In this document: positions 62,493-64,000 of the stretch, piece after piece
Layout of the letters: every line of letters begins with the position of its first letter
Numbering within the stretch: the stretch's first letter is position 1
Assembly (NCBI GenBank): GCA_947502305.1
Contig: CANMZA010000002.1
Coordinates: 339,041 to 403,040 of the forward strand
DNA: 64,000 nucleotides
Direction: 5' to 3'
From: an uncultured Erythrobacter sp.
GTDB lineage: Bacteria > Pseudomonadota > Alphaproteobacteria > Sphingomonadales > Sphingomonadaceae
Notes under the pieces: generated by a model
Told to the model about the DNA's origin: nothing
Seen by the model: the letters and a program-made list of their open reading frames with translations, nothing else
Database searches by the model: none
Program-made: the position numbers and the translations under genes

Positions 62493-64000
62493 TCACACAC
62501 TCAAAGTGTTCGACCCAGCCTCAACAATGATGGTTTTGGTCCCGGCAAGCTGGGTCGAACGCTCTCGAATGCCGGCAAGGAAGCGGTATTCGGTTGTCGC
62601 GCGCTGCGGGGTCAACTCAACCGTCATATAACCGCGCTGCGACGTGTCGGCCCATTGCAATTCCTCATTCGCATCCACCACCAATTGCGCCATTTGTTCC
62701 GGCGGAACCATCGCAAGGTAAGTTTCAAAACCGGGCGAACTGACAGACGAAACGCCGAATTCCACGCCAACTTTCTTGCCATCCTGCGCAAGGTCAAACG
62801 CCCAGGCGTTATGCGTGTCACCCGCCAGAACCAGCAGATTGGCATCAGCATCCAAGGCGCCTTTGAATGTCCGCTCCCGCGCGGTGGGATATCCATCCCA
62901 CGCATCCATATTAAGCGGCAATCCCGCCCGGCTTGCCATCGCGCTTGCCTGCAAACGTGCGCGAATAAATTCCGGCACATTCCCGCCCAGCAAGTCGAGC
63001 AAAGCCGTGGGCGAAGACAATTTGCCCATCAAAACTTGCTGCACCAAAACCTGCCATGTCGCGCCGCGCTGGCTTGAGGCCGCCATCCCTTCGGCCAGCC
63101 ATGCCTCTTGCGCCGAGCCCAGCAATTGCCGCGCGGGATCGAAATATTCGCCATCACGAAACGCAGTGAGCGCGGCGACCATCGCCTCAGGATTGTCCTT
63201 GCCCTCTAACAGCTTGCGCAGATTGAACGGCTCCTCGCGCCCTTCGAGCCGCGTGTCGATCCGGAACAAGGTCGCCAAATCACCCACATCATAGGCGGCA
63301 TAAGGTTCATCTGAAACCGGCATCCATTCGCGGTACACCCGTTTCGCCACCTCTTTGCGCGCATGCCAATCCCCTTCGGTTTCGCTGGTGTGATTCTGCG
63401 CGCCGTCTTTCCAACTGTCATTGGCGGATTCGTGGTCATCCCACACCGCAATCATAGGGAGCACCTGATGCAGCCGCTGAAGATCTGCATCCGCCCGGTA
63501 TGTCGCATAGCGCAAGCGGTAATCGGCTAGATTGAGAATTTCCGATTCCGGCGCGAGGGTGCGATCCGGATGCCGCTGACCCGCCGACGGATAGGTGCCG
63601 CCGCCATATTCGTAGATATAATCGCCCAAATGCACCGCCAGATCGACGTCATTCGCCTGCGCCGCATGGGCATAGGCGTTGAAATATCCGAAACCGAAAT
63701 TGGCACAGGAAAACACCGCAAGCCGGAATTTCGTTGCTGACCCACTCGGCAAAGTACGGGTTCTGCCGATAGGCGAGACAGAGCCATCTGGCGCGGCAAA
63801 GCGGAAATAATACCAGCGATCCGGCGTCAACCCAGATGCCGCCGCCTTTGCGCAAAAATCGCGATCAGGAGAAGCCGTCACTTGGCCCTCTGCCGCAAAG
63901 GACGTGAACTCGGCGGTTTCGCTGATCTGCCAATCCAGCACCGTTTCCGAATCCGCAACAAAACGCGTCCACAGCAACACGCTGCTGGCTTGCGGCTCTC
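62493..64000 (-). CDS. phoD: alkaline phosphatase D family (PhoD), 5' end cut by window edge
   Basis: A secreted phosphodiesterase/alkaline phosphatase of the PhoD family. The visible 501 residues begin within the PhoD N-terminal domain; EPQASSVLLWTRF fits the family's ...SVLLWTR pattern, so the Tat signal and first about 40 residues lie outside the window. Metal-site motifs are AVFSCANFGFGYFNAY, HLGDYIYEYGGG, WDDHESANDSW and LAGDTHNAW. It is expected in the periplasm or outside, active at low phosphate. The stop abuts the HTH gene stop on the other strand. Confidence 0.94.
   Translation of the reverse strand, partial: EPQASSVLLWTRFVADSETVLDWQISETAEFTSFAAEGQVTASPDRDFCAKAAASGLTPDRWYYFRFAAPDGSVSPIGRTRTLPSGSATKFRLAVFSCANFGFGYFNAYAHAAQANDVDLAVHLGDYIYEYGGGTYPSAGQRHPDRTLAPESEILNLADYRLRYATYRADADLQRLHQVLPMIAVWDDHESANDSWKDGAQNHTSETEGDWHARKEVAKRVYREWMPVSDEPYAAYDVGDLATLFRIDTRLEGREEPFNLRKLLEGKDNPEAMVAALTAFRDGEYFDPARQLLGSAQEAWLAEGMAASSQRGATWQVLVQQVLMGKLSSPTALLDLLGGNVPEFIRARLQASAMASRAGLPLNMDAWDGYPTARERTFKGALDADANLLVLAGDTHNAWAFDLAQDGKKVGVEFGVSSVSSPGFETYLAMVPPEQMAQLVVDANEELQWADTSQRGYMTVELTPQRATTEYRFLAGIRERSTQLAGTKTIIVEAGSNTLSV

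Noticed and set aside
1-64000. tRNA genes, CRISPR arrays, prophage or IS elements
   Set aside because: None was seen when reading the gaps: no CCA-ended cloverleaf-like region, spaced repeat set, transposase or integrase.

Overview
The window is a gene-dense, high-GC chromosomal segment with about 58 protein-coding genes. It has no recognisable rRNA, tRNA, CRISPR array, prophage or insertion sequence. Gene content points to an aerobic alphaproteobacterium of the order Sphingomonadales, most likely Erythrobacteraceae. Supporting signs are the cluster order DUF3576-leuS-lptE-holA, exosortase-A-associated glycan genes, a PHB metabolism set, a DUF2805 (TIGR03643) gene, and CaiB/acyl-CoA dehydrogenase/thiolase clusters. 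This placement is inferred from gene families and was not tested by a search.

Layout. 1-4546 (+): a tightly coupled acyl-CoA degradation operon (acyl-CoA dehydrogenase cut by the left edge, class III CoA-transferase, thiolase, HTD2/MaoC-type hydratase). 4543-9762: polyphosphate kinase 2, phenylalanine hydroxylase, a YeaQ-like stress membrane protein, undecaprenyl-diphosphate phosphatase and an M13 peptidase. 9925-14677: an ABCB-type exporter divergent from a PHB depolymerase, with a palindromic PhaR-like site between them, then a compositionally odd PhyH-type dioxygenase and a DUF4126 protein. 14929-16640 (-): a second hydratase/thiolase pair. 16761-19786: exosortase-A-system glycan genes (O-glycosylation ligase, a coupled 83-aa membrane protein, a divergent glycosyltransferase). 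19850-27622: a two-TM acidic protein and the glutamate synthase pair gltB-gltD. 27768-30430: an OprB-like porin, a secreted protein and a small ATPase. 30640-33310: ung, divergent rnd and lptC-lptA. 33307-39557 (-): a polyprenyl sugar-phosphate transferase and DUF3576-leuS-lptE-holA. 39964-44455: a secreted protein, phaB-DUF2805-RHH, murA and galU. 44543-51088 (-): a flotillin/YqiJ pair, a P450, an acyl-CoA synthetase and an M23 peptidase. 51245-58178: the coupled glnE-bcp-DUF455 operon, an M28 peptidase and an agmatine deiminase. 58378-64000: a TauE exporter, thrS, a three-gene small-membrane/6-TM/HTH module, and a PhoD phosphatase cut by the right edge.

Themes. Many genes serve the envelope: uppP, murA, galU, a sugar transferase, lptA/C/E, and XrtA glycan export. 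Others serve carbon storage (phaZ, phaB, PPK2), nitrogen flow (gltBD, glnE, agmatine deiminase) and CoA-ester catabolism. No wholly new defence or mobile system is evident. The points most worth a second look are: the XrtA glycan genes with an unknown coupled partner; the 61.4-62.5 kb membrane/HTH module behind a hairpin that covers its Shine-Dalgarno; a perfect 17-bp palindrome in front of phaZ; and a run of convergent gene pairs whose stop codons overlap or almost touch.
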